Assembly (NCBI GenBank): GCA_947494435.1
Contig: CANLUY010000001.1
Coordinates: 734,001-798,000 of the forward strand
Length of the DNA stretch: 64,000 bases
DNA from: an uncultured Litoreibacter sp.
Lineage (GTDB): Bacteria; Pseudomonadota; Alphaproteobacteria; Rhodobacterales; Rhodobacteraceae
Reading direction: 5' to 3'
Shown: positions 48,725 through 58,227 of the stretch, one piece after another
How positions within the stretch are numbered: the first letter of the stretch is position 1
Layout of the letters: each line of letters starts with the position of its first letter
Notes under the pieces: model-generated
What the model was told of the DNA's origin: nothing
The model's input: the letters and a program-made list of their open reading frames with translations, nothing else
The model's database searches: none
Made by a program: the position numbers and the translations under genes

Positions 48725-49800
48725 TGCCTGCGAAAATTCCTGCAACGGTTGTGACCGGCTTTCTTGGCGCCGGAAAAACAACGCTGATCCGTCACATGCT
48801 GCAAAACGCCAATGGCAAAAGGATTGCCCTGATCATCAACGAGTTTGGTGATTTGGGTGTCGATGGTGACATCCTCAAGGGCTGCGGGGACGAGACCTGC
48901 ACTGAAGATGACGTGATGGAGCTTTCCAATGGCTGCATCTGCTGCACGGTGGCCGAAGACTTCGTGCCAACGATGGAGAAGCTGCTGGCCCGTGAAGACA
49001 AGCCCGATCACATCGTGATCGAGACATCGGGGCTGGCCTTGCCCCAACCTTTGGTGCGTGCGTTCAACTGGCCCGAAATCTCCACGCAAGTCACCGTCGA
49101 CGGTGTGGTCACTGTCGTGGATGGCAAAGCGGTCACGGAGGGGCGTTTTGCCCATAACGTCGAAGCCGTTGATGCACAGCGCAAGCTGGACGAAAACCTC
49201 GATCATGAAACGCCGCTGTCTGAGCTGTTTGACGATCAAGTGGCCTGTGCGGATATGATTGTGATCAACAAATCCGACCTTTTGTCCGAGGACGAAAGCG
49301 CGGCACTGGTGGCTGATCTGAAATCTGAAAGCCGTGACAGTGTGCAAGTTGTCAAAACCTCAATGGGCAAGTTGCCAGTTGATGTTCTGTTGGGTCAGGG
49401 CATTGGCGCTGAGGGGGATCTTGAGGCGCGTCACGAGGTGCACCACCACCATCACGAGCATGATCACGACGATGACCATGATGACGATCACCACCCCCAT
49501 CACGAGCATGATCACGACGAGTTTGAAAGCTTTGTCGTCTCCCGGGCGGAAATCGCTGACCCTACGGCTTTTGCGGAGCAGGTCGCGGATGTCATTCGCG
49601 CTCATGACATTTTGCGCCTCAAGGGATTTGCCGCTGTTGCGGGCAAGCCGATGCGACTGACGCTACAAGCGGTTGGACCAAGGATTGAGACGTATTTTGA
49701 CCGCCCCTTCGCGGCGGACGAGCCCAGAGCGACGCGGCTTGTTGTGATTGGGCAGGCTGGTCTGGATCGTGCCGCGATTGAGGCGGCGCTGATCGCATGA
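48724..49800 (+). CDS. cobW: CobW, GTP-dependent cobalt metallochaperone
   Basis: A 358-residue G3E GTPase. The P-loop is GFLGAGKTTL (residues 12-21), the metal motif CXCC is present as GCICCTV (Cys71, Cys73, Cys74), the base-recognition loop is INKSDLL, and residues 237-266 form a histidine/aspartate-rich linker (EVHHHHHEHDHDDDHDDDHH). The C-terminal domain (about 268-358) includes FAAVAGKPMRLTLQAVG. CobW is thought to deliver cobalt to CobN-type chelatase. It is coupled to cbtA and followed by a GNAT gene (ATGA overlap). Confidence 0.96.
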   Translation: MPAKIPATVVTGFLGAGKTTLIRHMLQNANGKRIALIINEFGDLGVDGDILKGCGDETCTEDDVMELSNGCICCTVAEDFVPTMEKLLAREDKPDHIVIETSGLALPQPLVRAFNWPEISTQVTVDGVVTVVDGKAVTEGRFAHNVEAVDAQRKLDENLDHETPLSELFDDQVACADMIVINKSDLLSEDESAALVADLKSESRDSVQVVKTSMGKLPVDVLLGQGIGAEGDLEARHEVHHHHHEHDHDDDHDDDHHPHHEHDHDEFESFVVSRAEIADPTAFAEQVADVIRAHDILRLKGFAAVAGKPMRLTLQAVGPRIETYFDRPFAADEPRATRLVVIGQAGLDRAAIEAALIA

Positions 49801-50243
49801 TCGTCGAACGCGGCGACCCGCGCGATCCGCAAGCGACCGCTTTGCTGAAGCAAAGCCATGCGTTGATGCAAGACCTGTTCGAGCCGGAGGAAAACTATTT
49901 CCTCGATATCGAAGAGTTATGTGCAGACAATATTCGCTTCTTCGTCGCGCGCGACGGAAACGATATCGTGGGCACCGCCGCGCTTGCGTTGAAAGACGGG
50001 TATGCTGAGGTCAAATCCATGTTTGTTGATCCCGCGCGCCGTGGCGCGGGCATCGCGGATGCGTTGATGCATGCTTTGGATGCGGGTGCCACGGCGGAAG
50101 GGATTACTACGCTTAAGTTGGAAACGGCACATAAGCTCGCGGCGGCTGTGAAGCTCTATGCTCGTCACGGTTACCTCGAATGTGCATTGTTTGGAGATTA
50201 TTCCCCGAACGCGACCAGTCTTTTCATGGAAAAACACCTCTAG
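49797..50243 (+). CDS. GNAT family N-acetyltransferase in the cob operon
   Basis: A 148-residue acetyltransferase. The acetyl-CoA-binding motif A is VKSMFVDPARRGAGIADALM, with the characteristic R-R-x-G-x-G pattern; LKLETAHKLAAAVKLYARHG is the motif B region. It is coupled to cobW by a four-base overlap (ATGA) and lies 60 bases before cobN, so is co-transcribed with cobalt insertion genes. No acetylation step is known in the cobalamin pathway; it may have been captured or modify a substrate unconnected with cobalamin. Confidence 0.88.
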   Translation: MIVERGDPRDPQATALLKQSHALMQDLFEPEENYFLDIEELCADNIRFFVARDGNDIVGTAALALKDGYAEVKSMFVDPARRGAGIADALMHALDAGATAEGITTLKLETAHKLAAAVKLYARHGYLECALFGDYSPNATSLFMEKHL

Positions 50244-50303
50244 TTTTATCTCGGTAATTCTCTGCCCGCCGGGGATACCCTTCGGCCAGCCAAAGGCTTC
50301 GAC

Positions 50304-53300
50304 ATGCACCTTCTTGCCGCAACTCCCGGAAGCATTGATGACGGTACGGAGCCCGTCGATCTGGGGCAGACGCCCGCTGATGTCGTCTTCATTTCTGCGG
50401 CCGATACGGAACTGGCGGCGCTGTCTCAGGCGCGGGCGGAAATGCCTGATGCCCCAACGCTGCGATTGGCGAACCTAACCCATTTGCAACATCCGATGTC
50501 GGTTGACCTGCATATTGATGTATGCGCCAGCAAGTCAAAGCTTGTGATTGCGCGCTGTCTTGGCGGATCAGGTTATTGGAAATACGGTCTGGCGCAATAT
50601 GCAGCGCTTTTGCATGAGGCTGGCGTCCCTTTTGCGGCCCTGCCCGGCGATGACAAACCTGATGCCGAATTGCGTGGCCTGTCGACGGTTTCGAACGAAG
50701 ACTATGATGCGCTTTGGGCCTATATGGTTGAAGGCGGACCGGCCAATGCCACAAATTTTCTGAGCTTTGCAAAAACCATGCTTGATGGTGGTGAGGCGCC
50801 ACAGGCTGCAACGCCTTTGCTGCGTGCAGGAGTGTATTGGCCGGGCGCAGGTGTTGCAGATCTTGGAACGGCCCAAGAGGCGTGGATCGACGGAGCCCCG
50901 GTCGTGCCTTTGGTCTTTTATCGTGCGTTGGTTCAAGGAGCGGGTCTGGCGCCGATCAATCGCCTCGTCAAATCACTGCTGCGTGCGGGGTTAAACCCGC
51001 TGCCGGTTTTTGTGGCCTCGTTGAAAGATCCGGTCAGTCAGGCGACTTTGCAGACCTTATTTCAAAACGCACCTCCTGAAGTCATCTTGAACGCGACCTC
51101 CTTCGCTGTAGGCTCCCCCCATGACGGGGATCCGGCGACCTTGAACCCCTTGGTGCATGCGTCAGCGAACAAATCCCCCGTGTTCCAAGTGGTCTTCGCT
51201 GCGTCTTCGGAGGCTGCGTGGGAAGAAGGGCTGTCCGGCCTGTCGGCGCGTGATATCGCAATGAATGTAGCCTTGCCGGAAGTTGATGGCCGCATCCTGA
51301 CCCGCGCTGTCAGCTTCAAGGGCGAGGCGTATTTCGATGAGGCGACGCAATGCCCGATTGCAACCTATCGGGCGCGCGGGGATCGCATCACTTTTGTAGC
51401 AGAGCTTGCGGCCCGCTGGGCACGCCTGCGCCGCACCAGAGAGGCAGACCGGAAAGTCGCGCTTATCCTTGCGAATTATCCTAACAAGGATGGCAGGCTA
51501 GCGAATGGTGTTGGCTTGGATACGCCAGCCTCAACGGTACATGTTTTGGAGCTTTTGGCGGAGGCAGGATATGATGTGACACCGCCCGCAAATAGCAAAG
51601 CGTTGATGGATCAGATCATGGCGGGGCCGACCAACTGGCTGACGGATCGCGCCGAAAAACGCGGTGGAGAAGCGCTGCCGTTAGATGAATATCGTGCTGA
51701 ATATCGCAAGCTGCCCTATGCCGTGCGTCAGCGCATCGAAGACCGCTGGGGCGGGCCGGAGAACGATCCGTTCCTGACCGATGCGGGGTTCAAACTGTCG
51801 ATCCATCGTTTTGGGAATGCTGTTGTGGGTCTGCAACCTGCACGTGGCTATAATATCGACCCGACGGAGACGTATCACTCCCCCGACCTTGTACCACCGC
51901 ATAACTACCTCGCATTCTATTTCTGGATGCGCGCGCATTGGGAGGCTGATGCGATTGTTCATATGGGCAAACATGGCAACCTTGAATGGCTACCCGGCAA
52001 GGCGGCGGCTCTGTCAGAGGAATGCTTGCCGGAAGCCGTCCTTGGACCGATACCGCATGTCTATCCGTTTATTGTGAATGACCCCGGCGAAGGTACGCAG
52101 GCGAAACGGCGCGCTCAAGCGGTGATCATCGACCACCTGACACCGCCTTTGACACGGGCCGAAACCTATGGGCCGCTTCGTGATCTTGAAGCGCTGGTTG
52201 ATGAGTATTACGAGGCCGCAGGCGTTGATCCGCGTCGCATCAAACATTTGCGCAAAGAAATCCTATCTCTGACCCAAGCGACGGGGCTGAATGTTGACGC
52301 AGGCATGACAGGCACCGATGAGGACGGCGATCTGGCAAAACTTGACGCCTATCTGTGCGACCTGAAAGAGGCGCAGATCCGCGATGGTTTGCATGTGTTC
52401 GGACAATCACCAAGCGGTGACCTCGCGCGCGACCTGACGATTGCGTTGACCCGCGTGCCACGGGGCAACGGAACAGGCGCGGATGCGTCTTTGATCCGGG
52501 CCTTGGCGGACGATCTGGAGCTTGGCTTCGATCCGTTGGACTGTGATATGGCTGCGCCATGGCAAGGCGCCCGCCCCACCGTCCTGCAAGACCTGTGCGC
52601 GGATCCGTGGCGGAGCCACGGAGATACACTGGAGCGTCTTGAACTGCTGGCAATCGAGGCCGTTCGGGATGGCGGGTGGGGCGATGGCGAAAGCCGAGCG
52701 TCAGCCACCATCCTGTCAGACATCACATCGAATATCCGGCCAACCGTAGACACATGCGGTCCCAAAGAAGGGGCGGGGCTTCTCAGCGGCCTTTCAGGAC
52801 ACTTCGTCGCCCCGGCACCGTCCGGCGCGCCCACACGGGGGCGCTTGGATGTGCTGCCCACAGGCCGGAACTTTTTCTCTGTAGATAGTCGGGCGGTACC
52901 AACACCAACAGCGTGGGCATTGGGTTGGAAATCAGCGAACCTGTTGATTGAAAAGCACCTTCAAGATCACGGCGACTGGCCCCGTACGATGCTCTTGACC
53001 GCTTGGGGCACCGCAAATATGCGCACAGGCGGCGATGATATCGCACAATGCCTCGCCCTGATGGGATGTAAACCACAATGGGACAGTGCCAACCGGCGCG
53101 TAACAGGCTTTGAAATCCTTCCGCAAGGCGTGCTGGCCCGCCCGCGCGTCGACGTGACTTTACGGGTTTCAGGCTTTTTCCGGGATGCGTTCCCGCAGCA
53201 GATTGCTCTGGTCGATTCCGCCGCCCGCGCCGTTATGGCGCTGGACGAACCCGACGATTTGAATCCTGCAGCCGCACGTGCCCGCGCAGGCGAAAACGCA

Positions 53301-53999
53301 GCGCGTGTTTACGGCTCCAAACCCGGCGCATATGGCGCGGGCCTTCAGGCCATGATTGACGAAAGACTATGGGCTGATAAAGCGGATCTTGCACGGTCTT
53401 ATATTGAGTGGGGCAGTTACACATATGGCAAAGACGGAGATGGCATTCAAAACAAGGATGCGCTGACCGCGCGTTTGAGCCAAGTGGAAGCAGTGGTTCA
53501 AAACCAGGACAATCGCGAGCACGACCTGCTGGACTCAGACGATTATTACCAGTTCGAAGGGGGTGCGGCGGCGGCCGTGTCGACCTTGCAAGGGCATGAC
53601 AGGCCGATCTATCACAATGATCATTCCCGCCCCGAACGCCCCATCATTCGCACGTTGGAAGATGAGATCGGACGGGTTGTCCGCTCGCGCGTTGTCAATC
53701 CGAAGTGGATCGAAGGCGTCAAGCGTCACGGCTACAAAGGGGCCTTTGAGATGGCAGCGACCCTAGACTACCTATTTGCGTTTGCCGCCACGACAGGGGC
53801 GGTGCGCGGTCATCACTTTGACCTCGTTCACAGTGCATTTCTTGAGGATGACGAGACCAGAGAATTCATCCAAGACCACAACGCGCCCGCCTTGCGGGAG
53901 ATGGCAGACCGGTTCCAAGAAGCCATTGATCGCGGACTTTGGGTGCCAAAATCGAATTCAGCGCGCGCTTTGATAGACCAGTTGCGCACGCCCGCATGA
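50304..53999 (+). CDS. cobN: Cobaltochelatase subunit CobN
   Basis: The large chelatase subunit (1231 residues) of the aerobic, ATP-dependent cobaltochelatase CobNST. Family segments are seen throughout: VDLHIDVCASKSKLVIARCL, MVEGGPANATNFLSFAKTML, ANYPNKDGRLANGVGLDTPA, MGKHGNLEWLPGKAAALSEE and the C-terminal SRVVNPKWIEGVKRHGYKGA. It inserts cobalt into hydrogenobyrinic acid diamide. CobS and CobT are not in the window. Upstream cbtBA-cobW supply cobalt, and cobO acts directly on the product. Confidence 0.98.
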   Translation: MHLLAATPGSIDDGTEPVDLGQTPADVVFISAADTELAALSQARAEMPDAPTLRLANLTHLQHPMSVDLHIDVCASKSKLVIARCLGGSGYWKYGLAQYAALLHEAGVPFAALPGDDKPDAELRGLSTVSNEDYDALWAYMVEGGPANATNFLSFAKTMLDGGEAPQAATPLLRAGVYWPGAGVADLGTAQEAWIDGAPVVPLVFYRALVQGAGLAPINRLVKSLLRAGLNPLPVFVASLKDPVSQATLQTLFQNAPPEVILNATSFAVGSPHDGDPATLNPLVHASANKSPVFQVVFAASSEAAWEEGLSGLSARDIAMNVALPEVDGRILTRAVSFKGEAYFDEATQCPIATYRARGDRITFVAELAARWARLRRTREADRKVALILANYPNKDGRLANGVGLDTPASTVHVLELLAEAGYDVTPPANSKALMDQIMAGPTNWLTDRAEKRGGEALPLDEYRAEYRKLPYAVRQRIEDRWGGPENDPFLTDAGFKLSIHRFGNAVVGLQPARGYNIDPTETYHSPDLVPPHNYLAFYFWMRAHWEADAIVHMGKHGNLEWLPGKAAALSEECLPEAVLGPIPHVYPFIVNDPGEGTQAKRRAQAVIIDHLTPPLTRAETYGPLRDLEALVDEYYEAAGVDPRRIKHLRKEILSLTQATGLNVDAGMTGTDEDGDLAKLDAYLCDLKEAQIRDGLHVFGQSPSGDLARDLTIALTRVPRGNGTGADASLIRALADDLELGFDPLDCDMAAPWQGARPTVLQDLCADPWRSHGDTLERLELLAIEAVRDGGWGDGESRASATILSDITSNIRPTVDTCGPKEGAGLLSGLSGHFVAPAPSGAPTRGRLDVLPTGRNFFSVDSRAVPTPTAWALGWKSANLLIEKHLQDHGDWPRTMLLTAWGTANMRTGGDDIAQCLALMGCKPQWDSANRRVTGFEILPQGVLARPRVDVTLRVSGFFRDAFPQQIALVDSAARAVMALDEPDDLNPAAARARAGENAARVYGSKPGAYGAGLQAMIDERLWADKADLARSYIEWGSYTYGKDGDGIQNKDALTARLSQVEAVVQNQDNREHDLLDSDDYYQFEGGAAAAVSTLQGHDRPIYHNDHSRPERPIIRTLEDEIGRVVRSRVVNPKWIEGVKRHGYKGAFEMAATLDYLFAFAATTGAVRGHHFDLVHSAFLEDDETREFIQDHNAPALREMADRFQEAIDRGLWVPKSNSARALIDQLRTPA

Positions 54000-54033
54000 C
54001 ACCGCAGGATAGCATTCAGACAGGAGAGACCAG

Positions 54034-54651
54034 ATGAGCGAGAAGCCAGAAGACCTCGACCGCCACGCCATGAAAATGGCGAAGAAGAAAGCCGCGCGTG
54101 ACAAGATCATGGCGACGAAGACCGACAAAAAAGGTCTCGTCATTGTGCATACCGGCAAAGGGAAGGGCAAAAGCTCTTCCGCATTCGGAATGATTTTTCG
54201 GTGTATTGCGCATGACATGCAATGTGCCGTGGTTCAGTTCATCAAAGGGGGTATGAGCACGGGGGAGCGCGATCTGATCTTGTCGACGTTTTCGGACAAA
54301 TGCGCGTTCCATACGATGGGCGAGGGCTTCACGTGGGAGACACAAGACAAGTCACGCGATATCGAAATGGCCTCTGCTGCATGGGAGAAGGCCAAAGAAT
54401 TGATCCGCGATCCAGCCAACAAGATGGTGCTTTTGGACGAGATCAATATTGCGCTGCGGTATGATTATATCGACGTGAACGATGTCGTGGCGTTCCTGCG
54501 GGACGAGAAGCCCGAGATGACCCATGTCGTCTTGACGGGTCGCAACGCCAAAGAAGAGCTGATTGATCTGGCCGATCTGGTCACGGAGATGGAACTGATC
54601 AAACACCCGTTCCGGTCCGGCATCAAAGCGCAGATTGGTGTTGAGTTCTAA
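54034..54651 (+). CDS. cobO: Cob(I)yrinic acid a,c-diamide adenosyltransferase
   Basis: CobO (BtuR/CobA type) adenosylates the corrinoid after cobalt insertion. The 205-residue protein has the P-loop-like GKGKGKSSSAFGMIFRCIAH at about residues 38-57, GGMSTGERDLI, and the late LLDEINIALRYDYIDVNDV, LTGRNAKEELIDLADLVTEM, all typical. The N-terminal basic helix (residues 1-30) is also usual. AGGAGAGAC precedes the ATG. It lies 34 bases after cobN, so it is the last gene of the riboswitch-controlled unit, converging on the TPP enzyme gene. Confidence 0.97.
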   Translation: MSEKPEDLDRHAMKMAKKKAARDKIMATKTDKKGLVIVHTGKGKGKSSSAFGMIFRCIAHDMQCAVVQFIKGGMSTGERDLILSTFSDKCAFHTMGEGFTWETQDKSRDIEMASAAWEKAKELIRDPANKMVLLDEINIALRYDYIDVNDVVAFLRDEKPEMTHVVLTGRNAKEELIDLADLVTEMELIKHPFRSGIKAQIGVEF

Positions 54652-54663
54652 AGATTTCTCAAC

Positions 54664-56328
54664 TCAGCCGTTCGACTGACCTATCTCACGGGTCTGCGCT
54701 AGCGTCAGCCCTGTTGAGAGAACTTCGTCGTCCAGTTGCAACTCAATCACGGCGAGGGTCTTTTGACTTTTCGCGTCTTCAAACGCGGCGGCAAAGTCGT
54801 CTGTTTTGGTCACGGTCGCGCCCCACCCACCGTAGCTGCGCGCGAGGGCGGCGAAATCAGGGTTCGCGATCTGCGTCCCTGACACGCGAGCGGGATAGGT
54901 CTTTTCCTGATGCATACGGATCGTTCCGTATTTGCCGTTGTTGACAACGATCACAATCACGGCTGCGTCGTGCTGGATCGCTGTCGACATCTCGTTGCAC
55001 GTCATCTGAAAGCAACCGTCGCCCGCTAAGCAGATTACATCACGGTTCGGATGATTGAGCTTTGCCGCGATTGCCGCAGGAAAGCCGTATCCCATTGAGC
55101 CGGAAGTCGGGGCGAGTTGGGTGTGCATTTGCTTATAGACGAAATACCGGTGCAGGAAGGCCGCGTAATTTCCGGCGCCGTTCGTTAGAATAGCATCGTC
55201 AGCCAAATGTTCAGACAGCCAAGGGATGACGTGTTCCATCTTAACCGGACCGGGCGTTTCCTTGGGAGCGAGCCAATTGACGTAGTCAGCGCGCGCGCCG
55301 ACGCGCCAGTCTTGCCACGCAGATCGGGCGGGCGGCGTCAGGGAGACAAGCTGCGCCAGCATGCTGGGGCTGGAGGCCGCTACGGCAAGTTCGGGAGCAT
55401 AGATATGGCCGGGCTCATCTGGGTCTGTGTGAACATGCAGCAGTATTTTGCCATGCGCCGCCGGATCGAGGAGCGTGTAGCCTGCGGTGCAAATATCGCC
55501 CAGCCGCGCGCCAAGAACGAGCAGGCAATCCGCCTCTTGCAAGCGCGTGGCAAGTGCTGGGTTGATCCCGACATTCAGGTCGCCTGCGTAACAATCATGT
55601 CGATTGTCCATATAGTCTTGTCGACGGAAGGGAACGGCGACGGGAATGCCCCAGTTCTTAGCAAAATCTTCGAGATCGCGTTGCGCGTCTGGTGTCCAGC
55701 CAGAACCGCCAGCAATGATCAAAGGCCTTTCAGCCTTGCTCAGTTGTTTTGCGATCAGATGCGCGTCGCGGTTGGTGGCTGTTTGCGTGGCGATCCGCGC
55801 GCGGGGGCGATCGGGTACCTCAACCTCAGCTGAAAGCATGTTTTCGGGCAAGGCCAGGACGACCGGTCCCGGACGGCCGGATTGGGCAATCTGAAAGGCG
55901 CGCGCGATGTATTCCGGTAGGCGGTCTGTCTGATCCACCTCGGCCACCCATTTGGCAAGGGGTGCAAAAAAGCGTTTGTAATCGACCTCCTGAAACGCTT
56001 CACGGTCGCGATGGGCCGTATCAATCTGACCCACAAAAACGACCATCGGCGTGGAATCCTGCATCGCTACGTGGATACCAGACGACGCATTTGTGGCACC
56101 CGGCCCGCGCGTGACAAAAAGCACGCCCGGCGTGCCGGATAGTTTGCCATGCGCCTCAGCCATCATCGCCGCGCCGCCTTCCTGGCGGCAAACCACATTC
56201 TGAATACCGCTGTCATAGAGGCCATCAAGTGCCGCAAGGAAACTTTCACCGGGCACGGAAAACACACGCTCGACGCCTTGGATGATCAATTGGTCGGCCA
56301 ATATTTTTCCACCATGGCGAGAGGTCAT
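54664..56328 (-). CDS. Thiamine pyrophosphate-dependent enzyme, acetolactate synthase large subunit-like
   Basis: A 554-residue TPP enzyme with the three standard domains: PYR (about 1-170) with catalytic Glu in VVCRQEGGAAMMAEAHGKLS, a middle domain (about 185-315), and a PP domain with GDGCFQMTCNEMSTAIQHDA and NNGKYG. It resembles acetolactate synthase and oxalyl- or glyoxylate carboligase-like members, but no regulatory subunit gene is near. The product is uncertain. I start at the ATG at 56328, with GGAGACTG before it, since MTSRHGGKIL fits better than the longer frame to 56370. It is alone, convergent with cobO. Confidence 0.87.
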   Translation of the reverse strand: MTSRHGGKILADQLIIQGVERVFSVPGESFLAALDGLYDSGIQNVVCRQEGGAAMMAEAHGKLSGTPGVLFVTRGPGATNASSGIHVAMQDSTPMVVFVGQIDTAHRDREAFQEVDYKRFFAPLAKWVAEVDQTDRLPEYIARAFQIAQSGRPGPVVLALPENMLSAEVEVPDRPRARIATQTATNRDAHLIAKQLSKAERPLIIAGGSGWTPDAQRDLEDFAKNWGIPVAVPFRRQDYMDNRHDCYAGDLNVGINPALATRLQEADCLLVLGARLGDICTAGYTLLDPAAHGKILLHVHTDPDEPGHIYAPELAVAASSPSMLAQLVSLTPPARSAWQDWRVGARADYVNWLAPKETPGPVKMEHVIPWLSEHLADDAILTNGAGNYAAFLHRYFVYKQMHTQLAPTSGSMGYGFPAAIAAKLNHPNRDVICLAGDGCFQMTCNEMSTAIQHDAAVIVIVVNNGKYGTIRMHQEKTYPARVSGTQIANPDFAALARSYGGWGATVTKTDDFAAAFEDAKSQKTLAVIELQLDDEVLSTGLTLAQTREIGQSNG

Positions 56329-56446
56329 GTCAGTCTCCGATCCGTCTGTTTGGTGCATTCTTTTGCGCATCTTGGCCGCAATGCAATGACAAAGCCGCCG
56401 CCCGCACTATCCTTGGTTTAAATCACACATAACCAAGGACGTATTC

Positions 56447-56995
56447 ATGGCCTCATTTAATGTACTCGGTATTTCCGGCTCGCTTCGCAAATCTGCAACC
56501 AACCGCCTTTTGATCCGGGAAGCCGCGCGGCTTGGGCAGGCCACTGACTTCAAAGAGGCTGATCTGAATCTGCCGCTTTACAACGGCGATGTGGAAGAAG
56601 CGGATGGCATCCCGGCAGCGGTTCAGGCGCTTTCCGATCAGATTGCTGCGGCGGATGCTGTCGTGATTTCAACGCCGGAATATAACAAAGGGATCTCGGG
56701 CGTTCTGAAAAACGCGTTGGATTGGGTCAGTCGTACAGAGGGCGGCCCATGGGCTGGAAAACCAGTTGCGATGATGTCGGCAACGGCCGGGCGTGCAGGC
56801 GGTGAACGGGCGCAGTCTAATTTGCGTCTGGCTTTGGCGCCGTTCCGGCCACGGATCGTGGCGGGGCCAGAGGTTCTTGTGAGTGCGAGCCACGAAGCTT
56901 TTGACGAAAATGGCCAGCTGAAAGCGGATAGCTACATCAAATTCGTCACCGAATTGATGGAGGCCGTTCGAGCCGAAGTAGAGCTGACCCGTTAA
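56447..56995 (+). CDS. NADPH-dependent FMN reductase family protein
   Basis: A 182-residue flavodoxin-like reductase. FMN phosphate loop is GISGSLRKSATNRLLIREAA; the second flavin loop is STPEYNKGISGVLKNALDWV. These are the hallmarks of the YieF/ChrR/ArsH-like NADPH-dependent FMN reductases that reduce quinones, azo dyes or chromate. The physiological substrate is unknown. It diverges from the TPP enzyme gene and converges with the VOC gene, overlapping it by four bases. Confidence 0.93.
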   Translation: MASFNVLGISGSLRKSATNRLLIREAARLGQATDFKEADLNLPLYNGDVEEADGIPAAVQALSDQIAAADAVVISTPEYNKGISGVLKNALDWVSRTEGGPWAGKPVAMMSATAGRAGGERAQSNLRLALAPFRPRIVAGPEVLVSASHEAFDENGQLKADSYIKFVTELMEAVRAEVELTR

Positions 56996-57390
56996 GTGAC
57001 GGTCGAAATCTCGATCAGGTTTTTATCCGGATCACGGATGTAAATCGAAAGAATTTGGCCTGTCGCACCAGTCCGAGCGACAGGCCCCTCTAGGATTTTG
57101 ATCTCAAGAGAGGCGAGATGTGTTTGCCACTCGTCTAGGCTTTGCCCGCTCAAAAAACACAGGTCGGCAGGACCGGGGGTCGCGCGATGGGCTTTTGGCT
57201 TAAATTCCGCTCCTGCGACGTGCAGATTGATTTTCTGTGCGCCAAACTTCAGCGCCGACCGCTTTGATCCGTCGGCAGGTGTAAATTCTTCTGCAATCAT
57301 GCCGAGCGCATCGCAATAGAAGGCGCGTGTTGCGGCCAGATCGGTGACTGTTAGAACAAGATGGTCGATACTGCTTACGGTCGGTCTCAT
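56992..57390 (-). CDS. VOC family protein
   Basis: A 132-residue vicinal-oxygen-chelate (glyoxalase/bleomycin resistance) protein of two beta-alpha-beta-beta-beta modules: IDHLVLTVTDLAATRAFYCD in the first and DLCFLSGQSLDEWQTHLASL and QILSIYIRDPDKNLIEIS in the second. Metal ligands are likely His10 in the first module and Glu near the C-terminus (LIEIS). It resembles the virulence-protein or ring-cleavage dioxygenase-like set. Function not assigned. It is divergent from the hydratase gene with about 42 bases between starts. Confidence 0.9.
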   Translation of the reverse strand: MRPTVSSIDHLVLTVTDLAATRAFYCDALGMIAEEFTPADGSKRSALKFGAQKINLHVAGAEFKPKAHRATPGPADLCFLSGQSLDEWQTHLASLEIKILEGPVARTGATGQILSIYIRDPDKNLIEISTVT

Positions 57391-57432
57391 TTTGCTTGCA
57401 CCTCACTTCATTGCGGTTTGAGACTAGCATGC

Positions 57433-58227
57433 ATGACTGAAACCGTAGTGCAATCGACCGACATGGTGGATCCTGAACGGATTACCGCATTGAATGTCAC
57501 GCTGGGCCTGGACGATACGCGCCCGCATCCGTTCGCGCATCAAGTTCTGTTCTGGGATGCTCAACCCGCCAGTGCGTTGGGCCAGGACGGTCATCCGAAA
57601 GTCGGCGGATTGATCCCTGATTTCGGCTTGCCGCGTCGCATGTGGGCTGGTGGACGGCTGACCTTTCATGCGGATCTGGAATTAGGCAAAGCGGCAGAGC
57701 GCAAGACAACGCTTCTGCGCACCGAACGCAAAACAGGGCGGAGCGGCGCGTTGGGTGTGGTGACACTGCGACATGAGGTATTCCAAAACAATCTATGCGT
57801 TTTGGAGGATGAGCAGGACCTCATTTACCGCGAGGCTGCTGATGCTTCTGCGCCGCAGCCACCTCGTCCGGCCGCACCAACCGACGAGGTCTTTTCGGAA
57901 AATCACAGTTTCACCACAACGCAGCTGTTTCGATATTCAGCGCTGACCTTCAATGGACACCGCATCCACTATGATCGCGACTATGCGCAGCGCGTTGAGG
58001 GTTATCCGGGATTGGTCGTGCATGGTCCTTTGCTTGCCCAGTATCTGATGCTGATGGCCGAGCGTCAGTTGGGCAGTCTGCGCAGTTTTGAATTCCGCGC
58101 CACAGCTCCGCTTTTCGATTTCGAGCGTGCAGATTTTTGCGCGAAACCCTCAGCCGGTGGTCTTGAAATGTGGGTGCGTTCTGAAGACGGACGCCTTTGC
58201 ATGACAGCCTCAGCGCAAGGAGGCTGA
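57433..58227 (+). CDS. MaoC/HTD2-type hydratase (mesaconyl-C4-CoA hydratase-like)
   Basis: A 264-residue double hot-dog protein. The second half has LTFNGHRIHYDRDYAQRVEG and GYPGLVVHGPLLAQYLMLMA, the hydratase motif with catalytic Asp and His found in MaoC and HTD2 (FAS1-like dehydratase N-terminal) proteins. Mesaconyl-C4-CoA hydratase is the best-characterised related bacterial enzyme, but no other pathway gene is nearby, so substrate is open. I use the ATG at 57433, as the earlier frame to 57361 overlaps the VOC gene. It converges with the FAD oxidoreductase and overlaps it by 18 bases. Confidence 0.86.
   Translation: MTETVVQSTDMVDPERITALNVTLGLDDTRPHPFAHQVLFWDAQPASALGQDGHPKVGGLIPDFGLPRRMWAGGRLTFHADLELGKAAERKTTLLRTERKTGRSGALGVVTLRHEVFQNNLCVLEDEQDLIYREAADASAPQPPRPAAPTDEVFSENHSFTTTQLFRYSALTFNGHRIHYDRDYAQRVEGYPGLVVHGPLLAQYLMLMAERQLGSLRSFEFRATAPLFDFERADFCAKPSAGGLEMWVRSEDGRLCMTASAQGG

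Noticed and set aside
49436-49520. Short tandem repeat-like CAC/GAT stretch
   Set aside because: It encodes the His/Asp linker of CobW.
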